This document shows, one piece after another, positions 54,059 to 63,871 of a DNA stretch of 64,000 bases. This DNA is from Marinobacterium profundum. GTDB taxonomy: Bacteria > Pseudomonadota > Gammaproteobacteria > Pseudomonadales > Balneatricaceae. The stretch covers positions 1 to 64,000 of the forward strand of contig NZ_BCNS01000207.1 in NCBI RefSeq assembly GCF_001528745.1. The letters are read 5' to 3'. The translations under genes were made by a program, and so were the position numbers. The notes below the pieces were generated by a model. The model was given only the letters and a program-made list of their open reading frames with translations, ran no database searches and was not told the DNA's origin. Numbering within the stretch: the stretch's first letter is position 1; each line of letters begins with the position of its first letter.

Positions 54059-54397
54059 TCAGTGCCGTTCAGAAACCTGATTGATGGTGTATTTGGGAAT
54101 CTCGACAACCAGATCTTCATCCCCAATCAGTGCCTGACAGCTCAGCCGCGACTCCGGCTCCAACCCCCAGGCCTTGTCGAGCATGTCTTCTTCCAGCTCA
54201 TCCGCCTCATTCAGAGAGACAAAACCTTCGCGCACAATAATATGGCATGTAGTGCAGGCGCAGGATTTCTCGCACGCATGCTCAATTTCCAAGCCATTGG
54301 CCAGAGCCGCATCACAGACGGTCACACCCGGTTCCACCTGAATAACCTTGCCTTCCGGGCACAGATCCGCGTGGGGCAGGAATATAATCTGCGGCAT
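54059..54397 (-). CDS. fdx: ISC-type 2Fe-2S ferredoxin
   Basis: 112 residues; supplies electrons for cluster assembly on IscU. Ligands in CEKSCACTTC near residue 42 and a fourth Cys in SRLSCQALIG near 86. Start overlaps the hscA stop by one base. Adrenodoxin-type, unlike the YfaE ferredoxin at 20.5 kb. Confidence 0.96.
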   Translation of the reverse strand: MPQIIFLPHADLCPEGKVIQVEPGVTVCDAALANGLEIEHACEKSCACTTCHIIVREGFVSLNEADELEEDMLDKAWGLEPESRLSCQALIGDEDLVVEIPKYTINQVSERH

Positions 54398-56277
54398 TAA
54401 CGACTCTCCTCGATTTCATCAATATTGTGCCCCTGCAGAGCACGCTGAATACTGGCATCCATCCGGCGCGAGGCGAACTCGTCACTGGCGACAGCCAACG
54501 CTTTTACACCACTTTCGATGGCGCGGTGATCAGACCCGGCACGCACCTCCTGCAGCTGCATCATGGCGGCCTGCAGAACCTCACGCTCTGCCTGCGTCAG
54601 CAATGCAGGACCGTCCTCGATCAGCGCCTGCTCCAGCGAGTGCAGCAAACGATCTGCATCCACCTGCTGTTCGCGCAGATTGCGCAACACCAGATCGTCC
54701 TGCGCGAAGCTGTAGGATTCCTTTAGCATGCGCTCAATCTCGACATCACTCAGACCGTAGGACGGCTTGACCTGGATTCGACTCTCGACACCAGAGGACA
54801 GCTCCTTGGCCTCCACATTCAACAGGCCATCAGCGTCCACCTGGAAGGTCACGCGTATTTTGGCAGCACCGGCAGCCATGGCCGGAATGCCTCGCAACTC
54901 AAAGCGTGCCAGTGAGCGGCAGTCGTCAACCAGCTCGCGCTCGCCCTGCAGCACGTGAATCGCCATGGCCGTCTGGCCATCCTGATAGGTGGTGAATTCC
55001 TGTGCCTTGGCGACTGGAATCGCGGTATTGCGAGGTACCAGCTTTTCAACCAGCCCGCCCATGATTTCCAGCCCCAGGGAGAGCGGAATAACGTCCAGCA
55101 GCAGCATATCGCTGTCAGGCTTGTTACCCGCCAGCACATCAGCCTGCAGTGCCGCACCCAGCGCCACCACGCGATCCGGATCTATATCGGTTCGCAGTGC
55201 CTTGCCAAAAAACTGCTGTACGGCCTCGCGTACCTGGGGTACTCGCGTCGAGCCACCCACCATGACGATATCCTGCACCTGCGCCACGCTAACACCCGCA
55301 TCTTTCAGGGCACGTCGACAAGCCCGAATGGTGCGTGCGACCAGGTCATGGATAAGCTCACCAAACTGGTCCCGGTCGATACAGACATGCTTCTCGACAC
55401 CGGCAACAGCAAGCAGCGCCTCAACCACGGGCTCATCAGTCAGGCGCTCCTTGATGCTGCGCGCCTGTTCTGTCAGGTAACGTGCATCTGCCGAACCCAA
55501 GCCACGGGCAACGCCCAGCTGACCCACCAACCAGTTGGCCAGCGCCAGATCCAGATCATCTCCACCCAGAGCACTGTCGCCACCGGTCGCCATGACCTCG
55601 AACACACCCTTGCTGAGGCGCAAAATGGAGATATCGAAAGTGCCGCCGCCCAGGTCATAAACCGCGATCACGCCTTCCGCAGCCTCATCAAGCCCGTAGG
55701 CCACGGCAGCCGCAGTCGGCTCGCTCAGCAGGCGCAGCACCTTAAGCCCCGCCAGAGTCGCCGCGTCCTTGGTGGCCTGACGCTGTGCATCATCGAAATA
55801 GGCTGGCACCGTAATCACGGCACCTGTCAGCTCGCCACCCAGGGAATCTTCGGCGCGGCGCTGCAAGGTGCGCAGAATATCCGCGGAGATTTCCACCGGG
55901 CTCTTCACACCGGCGGCCGTCGACAGATAGGGCATGCCCTCGTCCAGACGCTCAAACCGGTAAGGCAACTCATCGCCCAGCTTCTTGATATCAGTAACAC
56001 CGCGCCCCATGAGGCGCTTGACGGACTGAATGGTGTTGAAGGGGTCAGCAACCGTCTGGGCATGGGCGTCATAACCCACTACGGGCCCGCCTTCGGCAAG
56101 ATAACGCACAACGGATGGCAGCGTATGCCGCCCCTGCTCATCTGGCAGAGTCACCGATTCGCCACTGCGAACCGTCGCGACCAGTGAATTTGTGGTACCC
56201 AGATCAATACCCACCGCGAGCTTGCGCTTGTGGGGATCCGGGCTCTGTCCGGGTTCAGCTATTTGCAACAAGGCCAT
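54397..56277 (-). CDS. hscA: Hsp70-type chaperone HscA
   Basis: 626 residues; ATP-driven chaperone that with HscB transfers clusters from IscU. Contains [12 protein letters not shown] near residue 23, the ATPase loop [13 protein letters not shown] near 190, [10 protein letters not shown] near 330, and a substrate domain to the end. Length and order match E. coli HscA (616). hscB lies 15 bp upstream. Confidence 0.96.
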   Translation of the reverse strand: MALLQIAEPGQSPDPHKRKLAVGIDLGTTNSLVATVRSGESVTLPDEQGRHTLPSVVRYLAEGGPVVGYDAHAQTVADPFNTIQSVKRLMGRGVTDIKKLGDELPYRFERLDEGMPYLSTAAGVKSPVEISADILRTLQRRAEDSLGGELTGAVITVPAYFDDAQRQATKDAATLAGLKVLRLLSEPTAAAVAYGLDEAAEGVIAVYDLGGGTFDISILRLSKGVFEVMATGGDSALGGDDLDLALANWLVGQLGVARGLGSADARYLTEQARSIKERLTDEPVVEALLAVAGVEKHVCIDRDQFGELIHDLVARTIRACRRALKDAGVSVAQVQDIVMVGGSTRVPQVREAVQQFFGKALRTDIDPDRVVALGAALQADVLAGNKPDSDMLLLDVIPLSLGLEIMGGLVEKLVPRNTAIPVAKAQEFTTYQDGQTAMAIHVLQGERELVDDCRSLARFELRGIPAMAAGAAKIRVTFQVDADGLLNVEAKELSSGVESRIQVKPSYGLSDVEIERMLKESYSFAQDDLVLRNLREQQVDADRLLHSLEQALIEDGPALLTQAEREVLQAAMMQLQEVRAGSDHRAIESGVKALAVASDEFASRRMDASIQRALQGHNIDEIEESR

Positions 56278-56292
56278 TTGTTCAACTCAGAA

Positions 56293-56826
56293 TCAGTACA
56301 AGTCGTCTTCAAGACGCTCTATTTCACGCCTCAACTTATCCAGGAACTGCATCTTCCTGACGGCCGCAGCAGCGGCATGGAGCGAGGCTTCGGCGGGGAT
56401 CGTAATCTGACTGCAAAACTCGGCCTGCAAGGGTGCCATCATCTGCTCGACATCCTTATCCAGCGCAGCGAGTTCAGACTCAGGATCAGCATGCTGCGGT
56501 GCATCTTCGAGCCGCTCACGCAACTCCATCTGCTGCATCAGGAACACAGGGTCCATAGGTGCACTACTCTCATTATGGGTGTCAATACCCTGCAATTTGA
56601 GCAGATACTGAGCCCGCAACAAGGACGCACGCAAGGTGGCATAGCCTTCATTCAGATAGGCTGTGTACTGCGCGGACAGTCGGCGTTCCTGGTCGGAAAG
56701 ATGGGCGAAGCGATCGGGATGGAGTTTTTTTTGCAGTTCAAGGTGACGCTGCGACAGCAGCCCAAGATCTATATCAAAGACCTCGGGCAGGCCGTAAAAC
56801 TCAAAGAAGTTTTGCTTGATATCCAT
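56293..56826 (-). CDS. hscB: J-domain co-chaperone HscB
   Basis: 177 residues. N-terminal J domain with the HPDRF version of the HPD motif (KKLHPDRFAHLSD near residue 34), then a C-terminal three-helix bundle binding IscU. Stimulates HscA ATPase. Confidence 0.95.
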   Translation of the reverse strand: MDIKQNFFEFYGLPEVFDIDLGLLSQRHLELQKKLHPDRFAHLSDQERRLSAQYTAYLNEGYATLRASLLRAQYLLKLQGIDTHNESSAPMDPVFLMQQMELRERLEDAPQHADPESELAALDKDVEQMMAPLQAEFCSQITIPAEASLHAAAAAVRKMQFLDKLRREIERLEDDLY

Positions 56827-56846
56827 GCGACTCCGGACGAACTGGA

Positions 56847-57170
56847 TCAGACGTTAAAGCTTTCGCCACAACCGCATTCATTACGCACATTCGGGTTATT
56901 GAACTGAAAACCTTCGTTCAACCCTTCGCGTACATAATCCAGCTCTGTACCGTCCAGATAAATCAGACTCTTTGGATCCACCACAACCTTGACACCGCTG
57001 GCCTCGAACACTTCGTCCTGCGCCTCGACGTCATCGACAAATTCAAGCACGTATGCCATGCCTGAACACCCCGTAGTGCGGACGGCCAGACGAACGCCTT
57101 CACCGTGCCCACGTTTTTCAAGATAGCCGACCACGTGTTTGACAGCGGCCGGTGTCATGGTAATAGCCAT
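56847..57170 (-). CDS. iscA: A-type Fe-S carrier IscA
   Basis: 107 residues with the three conserved cysteines: [13 protein letters not shown] near residue 35 and the C-terminal CGCGESFNV. Carries and delivers 4Fe-4S clusters to apo-proteins. ATG 57170; iscU is 58 bp upstream. Confidence 0.96.
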   Translation of the reverse strand: MAITMTPAAVKHVVGYLEKRGHGEGVRLAVRTTGCSGMAYVLEFVDDVEAQDEVFEASGVKVVVDPKSLIYLDGTELDYVREGLNEGFQFNNPNVRNECGCGESFNV

Positions 57171-57228
57171 AGGTCAATACTTCCCCGCGCCGCGTGTTAC
57201 ACGGCGCCACAGCTGAATAGATGAAGCC

Positions 57229-57612
57229 TTACTTACCCTGCTTCTGCTTGTAATCGGCAACCGCAGCCTTGATCGCGTCTTCAGCCAGCACCGAGCAGTG
57301 AATTTTCACCGGCGGCAATGCCAGCTCATCAGCAATCTGGGTGTTTTTCAGTTCAGCAGCCTGATCCAGCGTCATGCCCTTGACCCATTCGGTCACCAGG
57401 GAGCTGGATGCTATGGCAGAACCACAACCGTAGGTCTTGAACTTGGCATCTTCGATGACGCCGGTATCGCTGACCTTGATCTGCAGACGCATCACATCGC
57501 CACAGGCCGGTGCGCCGACCATGCCGGTACCTACACTATGATCCGCGGCGTCCATTTTGCCGACATTACGCGGGTTTTCGTAGTGATCTATAACTTTTTC
57601 GCTGTAAGCCAT
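57229..57612 (-). CDS. iscU: Fe-S scaffold IscU
   Basis: 127 residues. Three cluster cysteines: GAPACGDV near 37, TYGCGSAIASSS near 63 and IHCSVLAEDA near 106, and the HscA-binding LPPVK at 99-103. Receives sulfur from IscS. Located 31 bp after iscS. Confidence 0.97.
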   Translation of the reverse strand: MAYSEKVIDHYENPRNVGKMDAADHSVGTGMVGAPACGDVMRLQIKVSDTGVIEDAKFKTYGCGSAIASSSLVTEWVKGMTLDQAAELKNTQIADELALPPVKIHCSVLAEDAIKAAVADYKQKQGK

Positions 57613-57643
57613 GACTATATCCTCTTATTCGTCCGCAGATGCC

Positions 57644-58858
57644 TTAGTGGTGAACCCACTCGACCTTGCTCAAATCAACGCCATCTTTAAACATGTCCCA
57701 CAGAGGAGACAACTCTCGCAGCTTGCCTACCGCTCCACGGATATCCTGGATCACGTGATCTACATCGTCTTCGGTAGTAAAGCGCCCGATGGAGAAACGG
57801 ATTGAGCTGTGCGCCATTTCGTCGTTCAGACCCAATGCACGCAGTACATAGGAAGGTTCCAGGCTCGCCGAGGTGCAGGCAGAACCCGAAGACACCGCCA
57901 GATCCTTCAGTGACATCAGCAGAGACTCACCTTCAACGAAAGCGAAACTGATGTTCAGGTTGCCCGGTACGCGCTGAGTCAGAGATCCGTTTACATAAAC
58001 CTCTTCCATATCCTTGACGCCCGCCAGCAGGCGATCACGCAGGGTGATCAGACGTTCATTTTCAGCCGCCATCTCCAGCTTGGCGATACGAAACGCCTCG
58101 CCCATCCCGACGATCTGATGCGTCGCCAGAGTACCGGAGCGCATGCCACGTTCGTGACCGCCACCGTGCATCTGAGCTTCAATGCGAACACGCGGCTTGC
58201 GGCTGACATAAAGTGCACCTATGCCTTTGGGGCCGTATACCTTGTGCGCCGAGAAGGACATCAGATCAACCTTCAGGGCGGACATGTCGATCGCAACCTT
58301 GCCAGCACTCTGAGCGGCATCAACATGGAAAATGATGCCCTTGGCTCGAGTGATTTCACCAATAGCGGCGATATCAGTCAGGGTGCCGACTTCATTATTC
58401 ACGTGCATCAGGGACACCAGAATGGTGTCTTCACGAATGGCATCCGCAACGACCGAAGGCTCAATAATGCCTTCCTTGTTGGGGTCCAGATAAGTGACCT
58501 CGAAACCTTCGCGCTCCAGCTGACGGGCTGTATCCAGTACGGCCTTGTGCTCGATGCGCGAGGTGATGATGTGCTTGCCTTTCTTCTGGTAGAAATGCAC
58601 CGCGCCCTTAATCGCCAGATTGTCGGACTCGGTCGCACCGGAGGTCCAGACAATCTCGCGCGGGTCGGCGTTAATCAGATCAGCTACCTGGCGGCGGGCA
58701 TTTTCAACCGCTTCTTCGGCCTTCCAGCCAAACAGATGAGAGCGGGATGCAGGGTTACCAAAGTTACCCTCCATCGTCAGACACTCAATCATCTTTTCCG
58801 CAACCCGCGGGTCAACCGGGGTGGTGGCGGAATAATCCAGATAAATCGGCAACTTCAT
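57644..58858 (-). CDS. iscS: Cysteine desulfurase IscS
   Basis: 404 residues; PLP enzyme that releases sulfur from cysteine for clusters and thionucleosides. PLP Lys in [12 protein letters not shown] near residue 206; the sulfur-carrying Cys in [13 protein letters not shown] near 328. C-terminal end [21 protein letters not shown] (last 21 residues, split here by motif) is the normal IscS tail. iscR is 23 bp upstream. Confidence 0.97.
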   Translation of the reverse strand: MKLPIYLDYSATTPVDPRVAEKMIECLTMEGNFGNPASRSHLFGWKAEEAVENARRQVADLINADPREIVWTSGATESDNLAIKGAVHFYQKKGKHIITSRIEHKAVLDTARQLEREGFEVTYLDPNKEGIIEPSVVADAIREDTILVSLMHVNNEVGTLTDIAAIGEITRAKGIIFHVDAAQSAGKVAIDMSALKVDLMSFSAHKVYGPKGIGALYVSRKPRVRIEAQMHGGGHERGMRSGTLATHQIVGMGEAFRIAKLEMAAENERLITLRDRLLAGVKDMEEVYVNGSLTQRVPGNLNISFAFVEGESLLMSLKDLAVSSGSACTSASLEPSYVLRALGLNDEMAHSSIRFSIGRFTTEDDVDHVIQDIRGAVGKLRELSPLWDMFKDGVDLSKVEWVHH

Positions 58859-58881
58859 TCTCTATCTCCGGTACAAATCGG

Positions 58882-59382
58882 TTACACCGCCGCCTTGCGA
58901 TCGGCAGGCGTTTTTTCACCCGTACTCATAATCAGCTGATCGACATAACGACGATCCTGCCGCTTGGCAACCTGCTGTACATCTTTGCGCTGGACCAGGT
59001 CCAGCAAAGTGATACTGCTCAGGAATGCATGAATCTGCTCGCTCAGATCGCACCACAGATGGTGCGTCAGACAGGTTTGACCCGACTGACAGTCACCACT
59101 GCCGTGGCAACCCGTAGCATCAACGGACTCATTCACCGCGTCGATCACTTCGGCCACATTGATGTGTACCTGATCACGACTCAGCTGATAACCACCGCCG
59201 GGCCCTCGCACACTGCGCACCAGTTCATTGCGTCTTAGCTTGGCGAACAACTGCTCAAGGTAAGACAGCGAGATACCCTGACGCTCGGAAATATCAGCCA
59301 GACTGATCGGGCCTTTTCCTGCGTGCAACGCCAAATCAAGCATCGCTGTAACTGCATAACGGCCTTTGGTGGTCAATCGCAT
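58882..59382 (-). CDS. iscR: Rrf2-family Fe-S regulator IscR
   Basis: 166 residues: winged helix ([20 protein letters not shown] at the start) and 2Fe-2S ligands Cys92, Cys98, Cys104 and His107, the same numbers as E. coli. Represses the isc operon when loaded with a cluster. Start ATG 59382 (AGAGGA upstream) rather than 59415. Two type 1 IscR boxes overlap the promoter. Confidence 0.96.
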   Translation of the reverse strand: MRLTTKGRYAVTAMLDLALHAGKGPISLADISERQGISLSYLEQLFAKLRRNELVRSVRGPGGGYQLSRDQVHINVAEVIDAVNESVDATGCHGSGDCQSGQTCLTHHLWCDLSEQIHAFLSSITLLDLVQRKDVQQVAKRQDRRYVDQLIMSTGEKTPADRKAAV

Positions 59383-59417
59383 AAGTTTCCTCTCGACACC
59401 GGGCGACTCGTGCAAGC

Positions 59418-59446
59418 ATTATGCAATAGCCGACGAAAACGATCAA
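59418..59446 (-). promoter_or_regulatory. isc operon promoter
   Basis: On the minus strand -35 TTGATC (complement of 59441-59446), 17-bp spacer, -10 CATAAT (complement of 59418-59423), 36 bp before the iscR start. Confidence 0.75.
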
Positions 59447-59478
59447 CTATTTAACCTACTAAAACAGTCGGCTAATAT
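59425..59478 (-). promoter_or_regulatory. Two type 1 IscR binding sites
   Basis: 59425-59452 (AATAGCCGAC then a less perfect right arm) and 59451-59478 (ACCTACTAAAACAGTCGGCT) match the type 1 IscR motif. They cover -35, spacer and upstream region, as expected for autorepression. Confidence 0.75.
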
Positions 59479-59508
59479 GCGACTGGCGCCAGCTATAGGC
59501 GCTGCATC

Positions 59509-60243
59509 TCAACCACCGACCTTCTTGTTGACCGCAGTCAGAATGCCTCGCAGCACATTGACTTCGACCTTGTCCGGCACCGCACGCAACAGCAGACGAC
59601 GCAGCCGGGGCATCAGCTGACGGGGATTCTCCGGATTCAGGAACTCGATATCAACCAGGGTGCTCTCCAGGTGCTCAAACATCCGCTCAATCTCGCCACT
59701 GTCAGCCAGGTCGATATCCCAGGGTGTACCCCAGCGCGGTTTCTCAACCGCAACACCTGACAGCGCCATCATGCGCAACTCGTAGGCAATAACCTGCACC
59801 GCCGCCGCCAGATTGAGCGAACTGAATCCCTCAACCGATGGGATATGCACGTGATGATGACAGCAGTGCAATTCTTCATTGGTCAAACCCCGATCTTCGC
59901 GCCCAAAAACGATGGCAACACGCAGCTCCGGACGCACTTCAGAGACAATCGCCGCCATTTCCCGCGGGTCTATTACCGGCCAGGGAATGTGACGACCACG
60001 GGCACTGGCGCCAATCACCAGATGACAGTCCGCCACGGCATCGGTGAGCTCAGGCACGATGCGGGCATTATCCAGCAGGTCGGTTGCGCCGGACGCACGC
60101 ACCACCGCGGCCTCACTCGGAAAGTCATTGGGGGCAACCAGACAGAGGTCAGACAACCCCATATTCTTCATCGCCCTGGCCACGCCGCCAACGTTGCCCG
60201 GATGGGAGGTATTGACCAGCACAATGCGGATATTCTCGAGCAT
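59509..60243 (-). CDS. trmJ: tRNA (Cm32/Um32) methyltransferase TrmJ
   Basis: 244 residues of the SPOUT superfamily; methylates the ribose of tRNA position 32. N-terminal IRIVLVNTSHPGNVGGVARA, knot region AIVFGREDRGLTNEEL near residue 110 and IPSVEGFSSLNLAAAVQVIAY near 133. I chose ATG 60243 because the family begins there; the longer frame overlaps suhB. Upstream of iscR in the usual gammaproteobacterial order trmJ-iscR, divergent from suhB. Confidence 0.94.
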   Translation of the reverse strand: MLENIRIVLVNTSHPGNVGGVARAMKNMGLSDLCLVAPNDFPSEAAVVRASGATDLLDNARIVPELTDAVADCHLVIGASARGRHIPWPVIDPREMAAIVSEVRPELRVAIVFGREDRGLTNEELHCCHHHVHIPSVEGFSSLNLAAAVQVIAYELRMMALSGVAVEKPRWGTPWDIDLADSGEIERMFEHLESTLVDIEFLNPENPRQLMPRLRRLLLRAVPDKVEVNVLRGILTAVNKKVGG

Positions 60244-60310
60244 TTTTCGCGCCTGTAGGTTCGAGGGGGGCGATATTTTAACAGAACAAGCCGTTTTAGG
60301 TGAATTAGTG

Positions 60311-60339
60311 TTATTCCAAGGCCACAGATTTTGTATAAT
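60311..60339 (+). promoter_or_regulatory. Candidate suhB promoter
   Basis: A perfect -10 TATAAT at 60334-60339; 17 bp upstream a weak -35, TTATTC, at 60311-60316. It lies 38 bp before the suhB start. Confidence 0.55.
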
Positions 60340-60376
60340 ACCGGGTTTTGGCTCGCTACATATTAGGTCCCTACTG

Positions 60377-61189
60377 ATGCAACCGATGGTAAACATTGCC
60401 CTGCGCGCTGCGCGTCTTGCAGGAGAGCAAATCGCACGTGCCGTAGAGCGCCTTGATTTGATTAAATCCGAGCAACAAGGCGTTGCTGAATTCCTGAACG
60501 AGACCTGTGTACAGGCCGAGCGGACCATCGTGCACACGATTCAGAAGGCTTACCCGAGCCACACCATCGTCGGTGAATACTCAGGGGAGCACGCACCACA
60601 GCAGGAAGGTCCATCCTTCACCTGGAACATCAATCCGATCGACAGCATCACCAACTTCGCCAACGGCCTGCCCGTCTTTGCCATCAGCATGTCCGGTCAC
60701 AGCAGCAGCAAGATCGAGCACGCCATAGTCCTGAACCCCATGGCCGGTGAAGAATTTACCTGCAGCCGCGGTTATGGCGCCCACTTCAACGGCAAGCGCC
60801 TGCGCGTCAGCAATCGCAAAGCCATCCAGGGCTCACTGATCGGCACCGGCTTTATCGGTCGCAACAGCGACAAGCTCCACCTGAACGAATTTCAGGAGAT
60901 GTTCCGCAACATCATCCTGGCAGACGGCAAGACCTTCAACGGCGGCTCCCCCGCCCTGAACCTGGCCTACACCGCCGCAGGACGCCTGGACGGTTTTTTC
61001 CAGATCGGCCTGCAGCAGAATGAAATTGAAGCAGGCATGCTGCTACTACAGGAAGCTGGCGGCCTGATCGGCGACTTCACCGGCGGTACCGGCTATCGCA
61101 CTAGCGGCAATGTAGTAGCCGGCAACCCGAAAATGTTCAAGGCCCTGCTGCAAAGCATTCGCCCAACCCTGAACGAATCGCTGAAATAG
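60377..61189 (+). CDS. suhB: SuhB-like inositol monophosphatase family protein with degenerate active site
   Basis: 270 residues, starting MQPMVNIALRAAR as in Pseudomonas SuhB. In E. coli SuhB is an inositol-1-phosphatase and a Nus factor for rRNA antitermination. Most metal-site residues differ: GEE reads GEY (66-68), the W-x-x-D-P-x-D-G-T motif reads WNINPIDSI (83-91; first Asp to Asn, Gly to Ser, Thr to Ile), WD-x-AAG reads NEIEAG (215-220; Trp lost, Asp to Glu), and T-E-x-D near residue 41 reads NETC. Phosphatase activity is therefore unlikely, while the fold and the C-terminus are kept. A Nus role is inference. Confidence 0.9.
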   Translation: MQPMVNIALRAARLAGEQIARAVERLDLIKSEQQGVAEFLNETCVQAERTIVHTIQKAYPSHTIVGEYSGEHAPQQEGPSFTWNINPIDSITNFANGLPVFAISMSGHSSSKIEHAIVLNPMAGEEFTCSRGYGAHFNGKRLRVSNRKAIQGSLIGTGFIGRNSDKLHLNEFQEMFRNIILADGKTFNGGSPALNLAYTAAGRLDGFFQIGLQQNEIEAGMLLLQEAGGLIGDFTGGTGYRTSGNVVAGNPKMFKALLQSIRPTLNESLK

Positions 61190-61223
61190 CGGCACCCGGC
61201 ACTATTTAAAAGCCTGCGCCTAC

Positions 61224-61266
61224 AAAAATGCCAGTCGGTGACACTCACCGCCTGGCATTTTTTTTG
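61224..61266 (+). terminator. Terminator after suhB
   Basis: AAAATGCCAG pairs with CTGGCATTTT, with an inner CGGTGA/TCACCG hairpin, followed by eight T. The A-run on the left makes it bidirectional in principle. Confidence 0.92.
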
Positions 61267-61317
61267 TGTCCGACGCCCTACTCTCGACCTCGCCAGCAAC
61301 ACTCCCGACTCAAGCGC

Positions 61318-61356
61318 ATAAAAAATCCGGAACCCACAGGGTGGATTCCGGATTCT
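61318..61356 (-). terminator. Terminator after argG
   Basis: AATCCGGAA (61324-61332) pairs with TTCCGGATT (61346-61354) plus an inner CCAC/GTGG; T-run on the minus strand from 61325. Closely similar to the isc terminator at 53781-53816. Confidence 0.88.
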
Positions 61357-61434
61357 GCTAAAGCCTCAGACGAGCAACAGAGCCCAGACAACAAACATCA
61401 GAACCCGCTACTGGCTTTAAGAGCCAGATACTGA

Positions 61435-62661
61435 TCAGTCTTCCAGCAGATTACGACCCTTGCTCGCTGCAATACGCATGCGCAGCGCATTCAGCTTGAT
61501 GAAGCCCTCTGCATCTTTCTGATCGTAGGATCCAGCATCGTCTTCAAAAGTAGCGATACTTTCATCAAACAGACTATCGACAGAGCGACGGCCAACAACC
61601 TCGACATTACCCTTGTACAGCTTCAGACGCACATCACCATTCACGTGACGCTGACTGTAATCGATAAGCTGCTGCATCATCTTGCGCTCTTCAGACCACC
61701 AGAAACCGTTATAGATGGTTTCAGCATAACGCGGCATCAGCTCATCTTTCAGATGCGCAGCTTCACGATCCAGCGTAATGGACTCGATGGCACGGTGAGC
61801 ACGCAACATGATGGTGCCACCCGGCGTTTCATAGCAGCCACGGGACTTCATGCCGACAAAACGGTTTTCAACGATATCGAGTCGCCCTATACCGTTGGCA
61901 CCACCAATCCGGTTCAGCGTTTCCAGCACGGTCGCCGGAGACATAGCCTCACCATCAATAGCAACAATATCGCCCTTGGCGTAGGTCAATTCAAGGTAGG
62001 TCGCCTCATTAGGCGCCTGCTCAGGCGATACCGACCAGCGCCACATATCGTCCTCAGCTTCCGCCCAGGGATCTTCCAGCACACCACCCTCATAGGAAAT
62101 ATGCAGCAGATTGGCATCCATGGAGTACGGAGATTTTTTCTTCTTGCCAGCGAAATCGACCGGAATATTGCGCTCTTCACAATACTTCATCAGAGTTTCA
62201 CGGGACGTCAGATCCCACTCGCGCCAGGGCGCAATCACTTTGACACCAGGCTTAAGCGCGTAAGCACCCAACTCAAAACGCACCTGATCGTTACCCTTGC
62301 CGGTCGCGCCATGGGAAATAGCATCAGCGCCGGTTGAATTGGCAATTTCAATCAGCCGCTTGGCAATCAGCGGACGCGCAATGGAAGTGCCCAACAGGTA
62401 CTCACCCTCGTACACAGTATTAGCACGAAACATCGGGAATACGAAGTCACGCACAAACTCTTCACGCAGGTCTTCGATGTAAATTTCCTTTACACCCAGA
62501 GCTTCTGCCTTGGCACGCGCAGGCTCAACCTCTTCACCTTGCCCCAGATCAGCGGTAAAGGTAACTACCTCGCAATTATAGGTATCCTGCAACCAGCGGA
62601 CGATAACAGACGTATCAAGTCCGCCGGAGTAGGCCAGCACAACCTTTTTAATATCCGACAT
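61435..62661 (-). CDS. argG: Argininosuccinate synthase
   Basis: Joins citrulline and aspartate with ATP in arginine synthesis. 408 residues; ATP-binding [15 protein letters not shown] at residues 9-23, [15 protein letters not shown] near 115, and the citrulline/aspartate region [17 protein letters not shown] near 177. Single gene with its own terminator; ATG 62661. Confidence 0.97.
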   Translation of the reverse strand: MSDIKKVVLAYSGGLDTSVIVRWLQDTYNCEVVTFTADLGQGEEVEPARAKAEALGVKEIYIEDLREEFVRDFVFPMFRANTVYEGEYLLGTSIARPLIAKRLIEIANSTGADAISHGATGKGNDQVRFELGAYALKPGVKVIAPWREWDLTSRETLMKYCEERNIPVDFAGKKKKSPYSMDANLLHISYEGGVLEDPWAEAEDDMWRWSVSPEQAPNEATYLELTYAKGDIVAIDGEAMSPATVLETLNRIGGANGIGRLDIVENRFVGMKSRGCYETPGGTIMLRAHRAIESITLDREAAHLKDELMPRYAETIYNGFWWSEERKMMQQLIDYSQRHVNGDVRLKLYKGNVEVVGRRSVDSLFDESIATFEDDAGSYDQKDAEGFIKLNALRMRIAASKGRNLLED

Positions 62662-62791
62662 CTATTGGCTCCACATGAGATCACCCGACAGCCGGTAGCG
62701 AGCACAAAGGCCCACCACGACAGCAACCGAGCAAAGAATCTGTTGGCGAAAAAACGCAGTATTATATCAGCAAAGCACGGGACTCAGAAGG

Positions 62792-63658
62792 CTATTCACG
62801 CTCAAGGCGGATAGTGACGCGGCGGTTACGATCCCGGTTAGCCGCCGAATTATTGGGCACCACCGGATAACGCTCGCCATGAAAGCGCATTGTGATCATG
62901 GATTCATCCATGCCCTTAACCTTCAGATACTCGGCGACAGCCTCGGCCCGCTTCTTCGATAAATCCCGATTCAGCAGACGCCGACCCAGATTATCCGAAT
63001 GACCATCAACGTAGACCGACTGCACGCTGTCATCATGCAAAACATAGAGCGCGATCAGGTCGAGCCGCGCCCGCGCCGAATCAGATAGTACATAGGTCGC
63101 CGGCGGAAACAGCACCGCCGTGCGTGCCACCTGACGATAATTCACCGGCAGCAAACCCTCGACGCAGCCGCTGTAGTCCTGATAGGCCGAACCAAAATTC
63201 GCCGCTGACACCCCAACCCGCAGTGCCTCCGCAGTCCCCTGCCAGTCCGAGCGAGTAAAGGTGGGCACCAACCCCTTATACAGAAACGCCAGCATCTGCC
63301 GGGCGTATCCTGGCTCGACATCAATGTCGCCACTGACCGCATCCACCTTGAGCGTCGCGATCATCTGCGGCGCAATACCCGGCCGCCAGGGCGGCGCCTC
63401 GGCCACCAGCAACGCCTGCGCAGAAGCACTCACCTGCTCAACAGCCCGCAGACTAAATCGCACGTCCTCGCCCGCCTCGCGCTCAAACAGCGCGCGCCCG
63501 TACGCAGGCACTGCCTGACTCAGGCGGCAGCTAAATTTGGATGACTCCAACTCCCAGCGCGAATCGTCAATCGCAGCCCGATAGGTGACCGCCAGGGCAG
63601 TTTCGGCACCCAGCCAGACAAGCAATAGCAACGAAAGTCTGCACAGCAAATTTATCAC
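62792..63658 (-). CDS. motY: Sodium-type flagellar T-ring protein MotY
   Basis: 288 residues from the chosen GTG: signal peptide (about 1-23, ending ALA), N-terminal domain (TYRAAIDDSRWELES, then FSCRLSQAVPAYGRA) typical of MotY, and a C-terminal OmpA-like peptidoglycan-binding domain (YVDGHSDNLGRRLLNRDLSK near residue 228). MotY forms the T ring that anchors stators in polar sodium-driven or Pseudomonas-type flagella. The start is uncertain: GTG 63658 gives a clean signal peptide; other GTG/TTG codons lie upstream to 63730. Divergent from rnt. Confidence 0.9.
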   Translation of the reverse strand: MINLLCRLSLLLLVWLGAETALAVTYRAAIDDSRWELESSKFSCRLSQAVPAYGRALFEREAGEDVRFSLRAVEQVSASAQALLVAEAPPWRPGIAPQMIATLKVDAVSGDIDVEPGYARQMLAFLYKGLVPTFTRSDWQGTAEALRVGVSAANFGSAYQDYSGCVEGLLPVNYRQVARTAVLFPPATYVLSDSARARLDLIALYVLHDDSVQSVYVDGHSDNLGRRLLNRDLSKKRAEAVAEYLKVKGMDESMITMRFHGERYPVVPNNSAANRDRNRRVTIRLERE

Positions 63659-63871
63659 CCCAACCGCGAACCCGGACACACCCAAGTGTATCGACCCAAA
63701 CCCCGTTTCCTTTAGCACGCAGCCCGACAAAAGACCTGCGAGGATACAAACATATACTCTTAACAGCCACGACTCTACGGGAATATGCGTTCAGCAATGG
63801 AGGCCGCGCGCCTAGATTGCTAGAATAGCGCCTTACTCACCGACTGCACGCCCGGCAATTAAGGACTCCTC

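Noticed and set aside
54955-56187. 410-codon plus-strand frame
   Set aside because: Antisense to hscA; no domain.
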